In this document: piece by piece, positions 19,902 to 28,535 of the stretch
How the letters are laid out: each line of letters begins with the position of its first letter
Numbering within the stretch: the first letter of the stretch is position 1
NCBI GenBank assembly: GCA_945866215.1
Contig: CAMBGQ010000003.1
Span: 16,210-80,209, forward strand
From: Opitutus sp. GAS368
GTDB taxonomy: Bacteria; Verrucomicrobiota; Verrucomicrobiia; Opitutales; UBA953
Reading direction: 5' to 3'
Length of the DNA stretch: 64,000 bases
Position numbers and translations under genes: made by a program
Notes under the pieces: model-generated
Told to the model about the DNA's origin: nothing
Database searches by the model: none
The model's input: only the letters and a program-made list of their open reading frames with translations

Positions 19902-21905
19902 ATGATTAATTACCCCCTTCTAGCGATGACTGAAGAAACTCCCCCGCCCCCCTCTGGCGACGTCCCTCCGGCTGACTTAAAGAACATCGAGACCGATGCC
20001 CTTGGGTCTAAGCGTATGAAGCGCAGCTTTTGGCAGCGTATCGGCGCCAGTGGGCTTTCGGTGTCGATCGCATTCCACGTTCTACTCGTGTTCATCGCGG
20101 CCGCTTTCGTCGTCTCCACGGTCACCGACAACGCGAAGAAGGATCCCAACGCCTTCGCCACGGGCGCTGGCGGCGGCTCCGGCGGAGAACGTGTGAAGAA
20201 TACAGACCGCAAGGTGCAGCCGAAGAACGTCAAGTCGCTGGCCAAGACGACCACCCGCATCACCTCCAAGAGCGCCTCCGCTTCCATTGCCCTGCCCGAA
20301 ATGCCGAGCTCCGCCTCGGCCTCTTCGATGGTCTCCGGCGCGATGGCCGGCGGCTCCTCCAAGGGTTTCGGCGGCGGCTCCGGTGGTGGCATCGGCTCCG
20401 GCAAGGGCATGGGCTCGGGCGGCGGCAAGAACTTCGTCTCCAAGCCCGTCATGGGCGCCAACATCTTTTCCCAGCGCCTGGCGGTCTATTTCGACGCTTC
20501 GGCCTCCATGCTTCCCTACCTCGAGCGCGTCGAAGCGGAAATCCGCGACAAGTTCCCCGATGCCGACGTGTTCCTCAGCAACGGGGTCTTCGTCGACGTG
20601 CACGACAACGAAATCGTCGGCGGGGATAAGTTTAAGGGTACGGCTTACCTTAACCGCAGTGCCAGCGGCGGGAGCAAGAAGAACGCTAAAGGGGAAATCG
20701 TCCCGACCGATACCAATCCGGCCAAGCTCACGACTATGGGCCGGGCTATCTTCAAGAAATATGGCGAGAACTTCAAGAAAGGCTCCGTCGGCGGTTGGCT
20801 CGATATCTTGAAGGACGATCGGACATATGACGCGCTGATCATCTTCTCCGACTTTGAGGACGGTGTTCGCCAGATCCGCACCAAGGCCATCGGTAATGTC
20901 TCCGCCTACAAGCCCGATAAGGGCATGCGCGCCGACCCGCCCGTGGTCTTCTCCGACCGCACCAACCAAGGCGGCGGGTTTGCCCGCTCCGTCACCCTGA
21001 TTGCCAACGGCGGCGGCACGGGTCAGCCGGTCGTGCAATGCAAAGACACCACTGGTCTGATTGTCGGCATGGTGGCCCTTGGCTCCGGCATCCCGCAGGG
21101 TACCACCGTCACCGCGATCAGCGATAACGTCAGCTTCACGCTCAGCAAGCCTCTCACTGCCGCCGCTTCGGGACGCGTCGTCTGCAATAACGGGGGAGAC
21201 CGGCGCTTCCCTGAAGAAAAGAAGTGGGAGGACGAGTGGGAGAAGGCCTTCCTGGGCGCCCGCGAAAATAAGGGACCGCGCCTCTACGTGATCAGCACAT
21301 CTCGGTCCTATGGGAGCAAGCCGGGGACGATTATCCAGCGTTGCGTCGCCGCTTCCGAAGGCGGTTCCATCATGGTCAAGTTCGGCGATGCGAAGAAGGG
21401 CGCTACCGCCCTCACCAACTTGCACAACTATAACGACCTTTACGTTGGCATGCCGGTCGGTGGACGTGGCATCCCCGAAGGTGCGATCCTGACGGCGATG
21501 CCGACCTTCAAGAATATCCCCGACCCCGAGGACCCTGAAAAGAAGCGCATGAAGCGCGTGGTCGACAAGCCGCTGACAATCTCCGCTCCGGTCCTCGAAG
21601 AGGTCACGAATGTGGTCTTTTCCTTCACGCCCCTCATCCAGGCCGTCGGTACCCTCGCGAAGGATTCCAAGGTCCTTGACGAAGTCTCCGGCTCGGTGGA
21701 CCTCAAGGCCGGTATGATCATCCAGGACGCTCGCTTCCCTGTCGCCACGAAGGTCGTCACCGTGACGCCCACCAAGACTTCCCCGGGGTTCTTCACTGTC
21801 GAGATGTCCGCCCCGGCTACCGCATCCTCAGCTAATGCTTTATTGCGTTTTCGTCCGGCTGGCTCGAGCACCGGTAATGCCCGCGGCGGCGCACCCGCCC
21901 GCTAA
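19902..21905 (+). CDS. Membrane-anchored VWA-like protein with TonB-like SxxxH helix and beta-repeats (VWA1)
   Basis: No named family recognised. 667 aa from ATG 19902, supported by the SD; 19926 is the alternative. The short cytoplasmic N-terminus is Pro-rich. A single membrane helix (about 52-72) carries Ser55-x3-His59, the spacing TonB uses to engage ExbB/ExbD. A Ser/Ala and Gly-rich linker (about 85-180) follows. The VWA-like domain begins with AVYFDASAS, giving a DxSxS metal site at Asp198/Ser200/Ser202, and continues to IIFSDFEDG. A beta-type repeat (GMVALGSGIPQGTTVTAI, from residue 389) interrupts the domain at a loop where the two paralogues have none. Two more copies start near residues 516 and 604. 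Function unknown; probably periplasm-facing. Confidence 0.85.
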   Translation: MINYPLLAMTEETPPPPSGDVPPADLKNIETDALGSKRMKRSFWQRIGASGLSVSIAFHVLLVFIAAAFVVSTVTDNAKKDPNAFATGAGGGSGGERVKNTDRKVQPKNVKSLAKTTTRITSKSASASIALPEMPSSASASSMVSGAMAGGSSKGFGGGSGGGIGSGKGMGSGGGKNFVSKPVMGANIFSQRLAVYFDASASMLPYLERVEAEIRDKFPDADVFLSNGVFVDVHDNEIVGGDKFKGTAYLNRSASGGSKKNAKGEIVPTDTNPAKLTTMGRAIFKKYGENFKKGSVGGWLDILKDDRTYDALIIFSDFEDGVRQIRTKAIGNVSAYKPDKGMRADPPVVFSDRTNQGGGFARSVTLIANGGGTGQPVVQCKDTTGLIVGMVALGSGIPQGTTVTAISDNVSFTLSKPLTAAASGRVVCNNGGDRRFPEEKKWEDEWEKAFLGARENKGPRLYVISTSRSYGSKPGTIIQRCVAASEGGSIMVKFGDAKKGATALTNLHNYNDLYVGMPVGGRGIPEGAILTAMPTFKNIPDPEDPEKKRMKRVVDKPLTISAPVLEEVTNVVFSFTPLIQAVGTLAKDSKVLDEVSGSVDLKAGMIIQDARFPVATKVVTVTPTKTSPGFFTVEMSAPATASSANALLRFRPAGSSTGNARGGAPAR

Positions 21906-21925
21906 AAAGCTGTTCCATCGGTCTG

Positions 21926-21955
21926 AAAGGCGAAGTCACCCGGCTTCGCCTTTTT
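21926..21955 (+). terminator. Terminator between VWA1 and VWA2
   Basis: Stem AAAGGCGAAG (21926-21935) pairs with CTTCGCCTTT (21944-21953) and continues in T residues. VWA2 therefore probably has its own promoter in 21956-22042, where I could not identify one. Confidence 0.85.
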
Positions 21956-22042
21956 GGTGCCTAAGGCAAAGCCCCCACGCGACAAAAATGAATAAGATTC
22001 CAAGTTCACGCTCCTGCTCGCACCATTGAATCAACCCCACCG

Positions 22043-22801
22043 ATGAACCCCTCCAAGATTTTCGCGATTATCGGCCTAGCTCTGCTCCCTGCCTTCGCCC
22101 ACGCGGCCAAGGTCGTCAGCGTGACGGGCGACGGCGGCGAGCCGGCTCCGCGCATCGCGGTCTACCTCGATTGCTCCGGCTCGATGGCGCCCTACCTCGA
22201 AGCCGTCGAGGCCGAGGTTCGGAAGCAGTTCCCCGACGCCGATGTCTTCAAGGTGCCCGCCATCAAGGTCTGGGTCGATGGCACCGTGGTCCGTGGCGGC
22301 GCGTCGTCCGTGCTGCCGCATAAGCCCGCTCCGGCTGGACCAAGAGTCAGCCTCGACACAAGCCGCCTTAGCCCGACGGGCAAGGAGATCCTGGCCCGCT
22401 ATGCAGGTAATTTTGAAGTAGGTTCCGTCGGCGCCTGGGTCGACATCCTGCGCACCGAGAAGCGCTACGACGCGTTGGTAATCTTCTCCGACTTCAACGA
22501 TCAGGTCTTGCAGGCGCGCGCCGGTAATCCGTCGGCGCAGACTTATGTCGACGACGCCGGGCAGCGCCACCTACCCGAAGCGGAAATCACGGACGACCGT
22601 ACCGTCCTGGAGAAGAAGTGGGAAGACCTCTGGGTCGGTTCCTTCGACCTCGCCAACGCTGGCAAGGCACCGGCGCTCTATCTTTTCTCCACGCGTAATC
22701 CGGCCAGTCGGATCTTGCAGAAGTCAGCCGAGGTCTCGGGCGGAAAATTCACGCTCATCGATTGGCTGCGTCCCGACGGCCCGCCAAAGCCTGCGAACTG
22801 A
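22043..22801 (+). CDS. Secreted VWA-like protein (VWA2)
   Basis: 252 aa. A signal peptide (residues 1-21/22, ending FAHA-A) sends it to the periplasm or beyond. The rest is the VWA-like domain shared with its two neighbours: AVYLDCSGSM gives the DxSxS site at Asp43/Ser45/Ser47, QFPDADVF follows, then GSVGAWVDIL and LVIFSDFND. It lacks the membrane helix, Gly-rich linker and beta-repeats of VWA1. About 90% of the mature protein is the domain, so it is the minimal member of the trio. Function unknown; a soluble partner or competitor of the anchored forms is a guess. Confidence 0.83.
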   Translation: MNPSKIFAIIGLALLPAFAHAAKVVSVTGDGGEPAPRIAVYLDCSGSMAPYLEAVEAEVRKQFPDADVFKVPAIKVWVDGTVVRGGASSVLPHKPAPAGPRVSLDTSRLSPTGKEILARYAGNFEVGSVGAWVDILRTEKRYDALVIFSDFNDQVLQARAGNPSAQTYVDDAGQRHLPEAEITDDRTVLEKKWEDLWVGSFDLANAGKAPALYLFSTRNPASRILQKSAEVSGGKFTLIDWLRPDGPPKPAN

Positions 22802-22895
22802 GGTCCGTCCCTGAGGACTTCGCTGGGTCGACGCCTCGGGGATGAACGAAAGGCCCCGGCCTTGAGTCCGACGTTAGCCCGCTAACCTGCGGGCC

Positions 22896-23978
22896 ATGTC
22901 TTTGGCCGACCCTCTCGTGGCAACCCGCCCCCGTCCGCCCTCCTGGCGGAGTTTGGGTGGGTCGTTATTCTTCCATGGCTTGCTCGTCGTGTTGGCCTGT
23001 TGGGTCGTCCTGCGTACGCCGAATCTCCCGCCGGCCGCGAAGGAGTTTGTGGCCCATGCCGTCGCGGGAGGGAGGTCCGGTGCGCCGGCCTCCGTCCATC
23101 CGGTGCAACGTAAGCCCAAGGTCACGGTGCCGGCGAAGCGGCTCGTCTCCAAGTCGGCGAGCGCGACGCTCGTCTTGCCGCCGATGAAGGTGATGATGCC
23201 GGAGGCGGGGCTGGCAGGATTGTCCGCCGGACAAGGGAAGGGTGGCTTCGGCCGCGGGCAGGGCGCCTTCGGTGGGAACGGCCTGGGCGCTGGTCTGGGT
23301 AATCGGGCCGGGTTCGTCGGCCGTCCGGTGATGGGCGCCTTCATCCGCGCCCATCGCGTCGCGGTCTATCTCGATTGCTCGGGGTCGATGCGCTCCTATT
23401 TACCGCGTGTCGAGGCTGAGATTCGGAGGCAGTTTCCCGATGCGGACGTCTTCCGCTTTGACGGGGCCCGGGTGGTTGGACTGGGTGATAAGGTCGTCCA
23501 CGGGCGCAGCTTCCGCGGTCCTGCGCCTCGCCTTCGCGAGGGCCCGACCCAGACCGCGGTCGAAACATTGACGCCGGCTGGCCGGCTGGTGCAGGCGAAG
23601 GTCCGCGCAGCTTGCGAGAAGGGATCGTTGGGCGCATGGCTGGACCGGCTGTTGGCGGAGCCTTATGACGCCTTGGTGGTCTTCTCGGATTTTCAGGACG
23701 GCGTCCGGCTCTACGAGACCAAGCAAGGGGAGCCGAAGATGGTCTACTCGGATAGTTCCTACCATAAGGTCGGCAATCGCCAGCCCCGTCTCACCCGCTG
23801 GCAACGCGAATGGCTGGACGCCTTCGCCCGGGCCGCGCAGGCCCGCGGGCCGCGGCTTTACCTCTTCACCGTCCAGCAGGAGCCGCAGGCTTTCCTGCAG
23901 GCTTGCGTGGCGGCTTCCGGCGGCGCCTCGACCTCGGTGTCCTGGCTGAAGAAAGGTGGCCGCAAGGCGTCGCCTTGA
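22896..23978 (+). CDS. Membrane-anchored VWA-like protein with TonB-like SxxxH helix (VWA3)
   Basis: 360 aa with the VWA1 architecture but no beta-repeats. A basic N-terminus is followed by one membrane helix (about 20-39) with Ser23-x3-His27-Gly, close to the TonB pattern SVCIHG. A linker contains KSASATLVLPPM, nearly the same as KSASASIALPEM in VWA1, and a Gly-rich stretch (about 108-140). The shared PVMGA motif leads into the VWA domain, with DxSxS at Asp160/Ser162/Ser164, QFPDADVF and VVFSDFQDG. The close match of linker motifs shows VWA1 and VWA3 are paralogues over most of their length. No SD is seen; the next gene starts 37 nt downstream. Confidence 0.84.
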   Translation: MSLADPLVATRPRPPSWRSLGGSLFFHGLLVVLACWVVLRTPNLPPAAKEFVAHAVAGGRSGAPASVHPVQRKPKVTVPAKRLVSKSASATLVLPPMKVMMPEAGLAGLSAGQGKGGFGRGQGAFGGNGLGAGLGNRAGFVGRPVMGAFIRAHRVAVYLDCSGSMRSYLPRVEAEIRRQFPDADVFRFDGARVVGLGDKVVHGRSFRGPAPRLREGPTQTAVETLTPAGRLVQAKVRAACEKGSLGAWLDRLLAEPYDALVVFSDFQDGVRLYETKQGEPKMVYSDSSYHKVGNRQPRLTRWQREWLDAFARAAQARGPRLYLFTVQQEPQAFLQACVAASGGASTSVSWLKKGGRKASP

Positions 23979-24015
23979 CGGTTGCACCCTTTGGCCGGAC
24001 GGCTTGGATAGGCGC

Positions 24016-24435
24016 ATGGTTCCCTTCACGGCAGAACACCGCGCTAATTTCTCCGACACCGATGCCGCGGGCATCGTGCACTTCTCGACGGTTTTCTTCT
24101 GGGTCGAGGCGACCGAAGAGGCCTTGTTCCGCCAGCTCAAGCTGCCGTTCCTCCGTACCGAAGGCGCGAAGCTAATGGGCTTCCCGCGCGTACGTGTCGA
24201 GTGCGACTTCCTTTCGCCGATTTACCGCGAAGACGTCGTGACCGTCTCGCTGACGCCGGTCGAGATCGGCGACAAGAAGCTCGCCTGGGGCTTCACCGCC
24301 GCGGTCGGTGAGCGGGCCGTCGCCAAGGGCGCACTGACGACCGTCTACGCCTGGCGCGAAGGGCAAGGGCCGATGTCGGCTGCGCTCGTGCCACTCGAGA
24401 TCAAGACGGCGCTGCAAAAGCATTTTACCGCGTGA
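24016..24435 (+). CDS. Acyl-CoA thioesterase, YbgC/4-hydroxybenzoyl-CoA thioesterase-like hotdog protein
   Basis: 139 aa from ATG 24016 (MVPFTAEHRANF); an earlier in-frame ATG at 23956 overlaps the VWA3 gene. The hotdog active-site stretch FSDTDAAGIVHFS has the catalytic Asp of the YbgC/4HBT family (usual form DTDxxGxV). The second half, FLSPIYREDVV, is also typical. It hydrolyses acyl-CoAs; the substrate cannot be read. Its TGA overlaps the next gene's ATG by one base, so the two are likely coupled. Confidence 0.87.
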   Translation: MVPFTAEHRANFSDTDAAGIVHFSTVFFWVEATEEALFRQLKLPFLRTEGAKLMGFPRVRVECDFLSPIYREDVVTVSLTPVEIGDKKLAWGFTAAVGERAVAKGALTTVYAWREGQGPMSAALVPLEIKTALQKHFTA

Positions 24436-25829
24436 TGGCGGAGGAGGCGAACCAGTCGGGTGCGACCTCCCGGTTTGGCTTGGCCATCGTGGTCTTGGTC
24501 GCCTTGGGCTGGTCGATGGTGGGGAATCTTCCCCCGGGGCCTTTGCATGCGGACGAGGCGGTCCAATGGTCCCTTGCCAAGCAACTCTCCGAGGGCACGC
24601 CCTATAGTTCGCATCAGGACAAGTTCCACGGGCCGACGCTGGCCACCGTCCTGCTCATCACCGCCAAGGTATCGACTACCGCGCCGACAGACATGACGGA
24701 GCATTACCTCCGCAGCGTCGTCTCAATCTTCCTCGGGCTGACGGCGGCCGCGGCTTTGATTCTTCCGCGCGTCGGCAAGGGCTCCCGTTACGTCACCGCG
24801 GCCTTCGTCGTGCTGACGGCCGGGTGCACGCCTTTCGCCTATTATTACGTCCAAGAAATGTTGCTTGTGGCGGGCTTTGTCTGGGGGGTCGCCTTATGGA
24901 TGCGCGCCGAAGGGTCACCGCCGGATTCCCGTTGGTGGATGCTCTCTGGCGCGGCTTTTGGTTTCGCCCTCGCCTGCAAGGTCACCGCGGCGGCTTACCT
25001 GGTCCTGTTTCTCGTCGCCCTGCTGTTGCTGCGCCGTTTCGGTCCTGATCGACGTTGGCTCGGCTTCGGACTCGGCCTGGCGGGCTCTTGGGCGCTCTTC
25101 CAGTCGGTTGGGTTCACGGATTTAGACGGTCTGAAGAGCTGGTGGCTGCAGCTGGCCAGAGCGCTGGGCGTCGCGAGCGGACAATCCGAAGACACCTTGT
25201 ACGCCACCAACCTGGCGCCCTGGGTTTGGGCGGCGGCTTGGTTGGCTGTCTTTGCGCTGACCCGTTCCGGACTTTCGGTCGCCGGCTGGCGAAGTCGGCA
25301 TGAAGCCGACCTGCCGTGCCTGGTCGCGGGCCTCGTTTTCTTGTTCCACCTCGCGCTGCCCTATAAGACGCCGTGGCTCCTGCTGCTGGTCTTCTCGCTG
25401 CCCCTGACGCTCGCTTTACCTTATCTCCTGGTCGGACGAACCCTCCGGGCGGCGTTGCTCGTGCCCAGCCTGGGCGCGATTGCGCTTTGGGCTCAGCCGT
25501 CGTTATCCTCCCACTCGACGACGGTCTCGGAAGTCACGCGTTTTGAGGGCCGGGTCGCGAGTTTGGCCAAAGCTTACGGCGACAAGTTCTACGTCGCCGT
25601 GGAGGGCGGGCATTACTGGCCACTCCCTTATTACCTCCGGGCGCACCAGGTCGGCTACGGCGATTTCCCGCAGGCGGCGAAGGCGCCCCTTCGCCTGATC
25701 CCAGCGATCGATGCCAGCGAGCCGGTCGTGCCTGGTTATGTGGTCTCCAGCCTGACTCTCCGCGCGGGCGGCGACCGTTATTGGGTGCTGGTTGCCAAAG
25801 GCTATGAAAGCGTTTTCATCAGCAAATAA
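24435..25829 (+). CDS. Multi-pass membrane protein, GT-C/Agl23-like
   Basis: 464 aa with about 9-11 hydrophobic segments. The first extracytoplasmic loop has an acidic pair in LHADEAVQW followed by KFHGPTL, as in GT-C glycosyltransferases and the Agl23-like family that use polyprenyl-linked sugars. YKTPWL and YWPLPYYLRAHQVGY near the C-terminus also resemble the Agl23-like family. It probably acts in protein or surface glycan modification at the inner membrane. The start is ATG 24435, overlapping the thioesterase stop; a GTG sits just before it. Family placement is from memory of motifs and moderately sure. Confidence 0.65.
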   Translation: MAEEANQSGATSRFGLAIVVLVALGWSMVGNLPPGPLHADEAVQWSLAKQLSEGTPYSSHQDKFHGPTLATVLLITAKVSTTAPTDMTEHYLRSVVSIFLGLTAAAALILPRVGKGSRYVTAAFVVLTAGCTPFAYYYVQEMLLVAGFVWGVALWMRAEGSPPDSRWWMLSGAAFGFALACKVTAAAYLVLFLVALLLLRRFGPDRRWLGFGLGLAGSWALFQSVGFTDLDGLKSWWLQLARALGVASGQSEDTLYATNLAPWVWAAAWLAVFALTRSGLSVAGWRSRHEADLPCLVAGLVFLFHLALPYKTPWLLLLVFSLPLTLALPYLLVGRTLRAALLVPSLGAIALWAQPSLSSHSTTVSEVTRFEGRVASLAKAYGDKFYVAVEGGHYWPLPYYLRAHQVGYGDFPQAAKAPLRLIPAIDASEPVVPGYVVSSLTLRAGGDRYWVLVAKGYESVFISK

Positions 25830-25832
25830 GCC

Positions 25833-26744
25833 ATGGAAGACTCCCCCCTCATCCACAACTTCTCCCATGAAGCCTTCGGGTCCCGCTTCTGGGTGCGCAT
25901 CGCTGCGGAAGACAGCGTCTACGCCCGCAATGCCGCCGAGGGCCTCTTCCAGCTCCTCGACGATCTGGATTTCCAGACCGACCGCCGGCACGACAGTGGA
26001 CCGGTCGCATCGGTCAACCAGATGCCCGAGGGGGCGATGGTTGCCACCTCCGAGCACGTGCAGGCTCTCTGGAATTTCGCGAAGGACGTCAGCGCCGACA
26101 CCGGCAAGGCGTTCGACGTCACCGCGGGCGCTTTGTTCGGCTACTGGAAGAATCGCGGTGCCCTGCCGTTCAACCCCGACGACGCTGCCTGGAATCAGGT
26201 GATGTCGGCCTATCGTGAAGGCGAATTCCGCCTCGATGGTTGCGAACTCCACTGCGTCAAGTTCGGCGCAGCCGTCGACTTCGGGGCGGTCGTCCGCGGC
26301 TACGCCCTCGACCGCATGGCCGATATGCTCGAAAGTAGCTGGGGTATCCACCGCGCGCTCCTGATGGCTTCCGGTAGCGTCACGCTCGCACTCGATCCGC
26401 CCGGCGAATCCGCCGGCTGGCGCATCGGTGTCGGGGCCAATTCGGAGATCAAACTCTGCCGCTTCGCGATGGCCAGCAAGACGGCGGATACGACGCACGG
26501 TAATCTCGTCGACCCGCGCACGGGCCAGGTGGTCTCGCTGACCGGTCCGGTGCGTGCCATTGCGACGTCCGCCCTCGAGGCCGAGGGGCTCGCCATGGCT
26601 GGCGCCGTCATGTCGCCGGCCGAAGCCGAAGAATTCGTCAACCGTGGCTGCAGCCGAGGTTTGTGGCTGCCCGACGATACCAAGCTGGGCTCCGTGACCT
26701 ACTTCGAAGTCACCGAACGCCCTGAGCCGACGCCGGCCCCGTGA
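25833..26744 (+). CDS. ApbE-like FAD:protein FMN transferase, divergent metal site
   Basis: ApbE proteins move FMN from FAD to a Thr in flavoproteins, usually in the periplasm. 303 aa. The fold is recognisable from DFGAVVRGYALDRMADML (family DLGGIAKGYAVD) and GNLVDPRTGQ (family HIIDPRTG). The metal-binding ADALST segment reads AEGLAM here, so the expected Asp and Thr are Glu251 and Met255, and the KGYA lysine is Arg155. No signal peptide is seen. It follows the membrane protein by 3 nt, and its last 35 nt overlap the convergent TPR gene. It may be inactive or use another substrate. Confidence 0.75.
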   Translation: MEDSPLIHNFSHEAFGSRFWVRIAAEDSVYARNAAEGLFQLLDDLDFQTDRRHDSGPVASVNQMPEGAMVATSEHVQALWNFAKDVSADTGKAFDVTAGALFGYWKNRGALPFNPDDAAWNQVMSAYREGEFRLDGCELHCVKFGAAVDFGAVVRGYALDRMADMLESSWGIHRALLMASGSVTLALDPPGESAGWRIGVGANSEIKLCRFAMASKTADTTHGNLVDPRTGQVVSLTGPVRAIATSALEAEGLAMAGAVMSPAEAEEFVNRGCSRGLWLPDDTKLGSVTYFEVTERPEPTPAP

Positions 26745-28482
26745 GCTTGTCCTCGACCTCGCTCAGCAGCACCTCGCGGTCGTCGGAGAAAAGGTAGATG
26801 TCGGAGCCGAGGCGGCGTTGCGCGGTTCGCAAAACCTCCGGCGAGGGCCGGCGGTTTTGCATCAGCCGGCGCAGGTAGGTTTCCAGGTCGGCGGCGATAC
26901 GCGGATGGTCGAGCTTGAGCCCGACAATCTGCTGGAGCACGGCTTGGTTGGTCTCGTGCTGCAGGTGGGCTTGGATGAGGACGTCGTTGGCTTCGTCGAA
27001 ACGTCGGGCGGCGATGAGCTTACGGCTCGCCGAAATCAGCACCTGCGGGGGCACCTTGCGATTCTGCAGCAGCTTCTGCAGGTTGATGGAGCCGATCTCC
27101 GTCTGGCCGTCGGCGAAGTAGGCGATCATCCGCAAGGCTTCGAAGGCCATGCGGGTCTCCGGGACCCATTGGTCGCGTTCGGCCTGCTTGTAGAGTTCAT
27201 CCACGAGCAGGATTGTATCCCGGGCGCGGCCCGCATTGAGCAGGCACTCGACGTGCACGAGTTCGAACCGAATGCGGTTCGTGAAGCGACGATCCTTGGC
27301 GAGCTGGGCGAGCCGGGCGGTCAGGGTCACGTCGGCGACGTCGTTACCGAATCGGGCGAGGTCGAGCAGCGGCCTCTCTTGGTTGCCGAATAGCGTGATG
27401 ACTTTCTCGACGATCATCGCCCGGGCGCCACGGTTTGCTTCGCCCGGCAGGACATAGAGCGATTGGATGAGGGGTTCGGGTCGACCCGGCAGGCTGATAT
27501 CCATCAGGTCGAGGCAATCCTTGGCGCGCGCCAGCTCCCCTTGCTCCTTGAGCCAGACCGCCTTCATCGTCAGCAGGCGAACCCCGGCTGGATAGGCCGC
27601 GAGGGCCGCGTCGAGTTCGGCGAGGGCGCCGGCGCGGTCGCCGCTCTCCCAAAGAATCTGGCAATTGAGCAGGTAGCCCTCCGCGGTCTCGCCGAGCCGG
27701 TAATCCTTGATGAACCGCGCAGCCTCGGTGAAACTTCCGCGGAGGAAATGGGCTTGGGCGGCCGCGAGCTGTAAGTCGGCCTGGATCTCTGGCGAGACTT
27801 CTTTGTCGCTCAGGTAGCGGACCGCGGTCTCGATCAGCCGAGCATCTTGGTCGAGCAGCAGGCACCGGTCGATGTAGAGCCGGAAATATGACCTGTCCTG
27901 CTTGGCGAATTTCAGCGATTCCTCGAGCAACTGGTAGGCGTCGAGGGGCCTCTGGAATTGGAAGAAAAGTTCGGCGCAGAGCCGTTGCGCCTCGAGGTTG
28001 GCCGGGCTGAGCTGCGCCCCGGTGCCGATATAGCGCGCGAACTCGGCGTAATCCTGGCGGGCGAGCGCGGCCTTGGCGACGGTCACGTAGTATTCGCCTT
28101 TGCGATAGAGGTGCGCGGAGCGACCGTACGAATCCTTGACCGTGAGGAGCTTCTCGCGCTCCCGGAGGCGCACCTGTTCCTTTCCGAGGAAGAGGTTGAT
28201 GGCCGAGTTGGCCAAGGTGTCTGGCACGTAGAGATACATGTCGGCCCGGCGGGTCGTCGGGATGCCGTTCATGAAACGCTCCTTGAAATAGTTCGCTTCA
28301 GACAAGGCAACCCAGAGCAGCAGCAGGAATACCGGAGAGAGCAGGCCGATCCGCCGCCAGTTCGGACGGTATTTACGTTCCTTGTAGCCGACGGTCTCAA
28401 CGATGACCATCCCCAGCAGGATAGGGTAGCTCGAGCGTGAGCTCTGCCCTTGGCCATAGACGTAGTGGGGGTCGGCTGACAT
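26710..28482 (-). CDS. TPR-type membrane-anchored protein of unknown function
   Basis: 590 aa from ATG 28482 (MSADPHYVYG); an ATG at 28410 is an alternative. A basic region (KERKYRPNWRR) precedes one membrane helix around residues 47-63. The remainder is helical, with TPR-like units (for example DYAEFARYIGTGAQLSP and NLEAQRLCAELFFQFQRP) through about residue 500. TPR proteins bind other proteins; nothing points to a specific partner. Its 3' end overlaps the convergent ApbE-like gene by 35 nt. The YyaL-like gene lies upstream on the same strand, 53 nt away. Confidence 0.75.
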   Translation of the reverse strand: MSADPHYVYGQGQSSRSSYPILLGMVIVETVGYKERKYRPNWRRIGLLSPVFLLLLWVALSEANYFKERFMNGIPTTRRADMYLYVPDTLANSAINLFLGKEQVRLREREKLLTVKDSYGRSAHLYRKGEYYVTVAKAALARQDYAEFARYIGTGAQLSPANLEAQRLCAELFFQFQRPLDAYQLLEESLKFAKQDRSYFRLYIDRCLLLDQDARLIETAVRYLSDKEVSPEIQADLQLAAAQAHFLRGSFTEAARFIKDYRLGETAEGYLLNCQILWESGDRAGALAELDAALAAYPAGVRLLTMKAVWLKEQGELARAKDCLDLMDISLPGRPEPLIQSLYVLPGEANRGARAMIVEKVITLFGNQERPLLDLARFGNDVADVTLTARLAQLAKDRRFTNRIRFELVHVECLLNAGRARDTILLVDELYKQAERDQWVPETRMAFEALRMIAYFADGQTEIGSINLQKLLQNRKVPPQVLISASRKLIAARRFDEANDVLIQAHLQHETNQAVLQQIVGLKLDHPRIAADLETYLRRLMQNRRPSPEVLRTAQRRLGSDIYLFSDDREVLLSEVEDKLTGPASAQGVR

Positions 28483-28535
28483 GCCTGCTATGATGTTCCG
28501 ACTGCCCAAGGGGGCGGGCAAGAGCGGATTGTCCG

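Noticed and set aside
22845..22870. Short hairpin AAGGC/GCCTT between VWA2 and VWA3
   Set aside because: Only 5 bp and no T-run on the plus strand; not strong enough to call a terminator.
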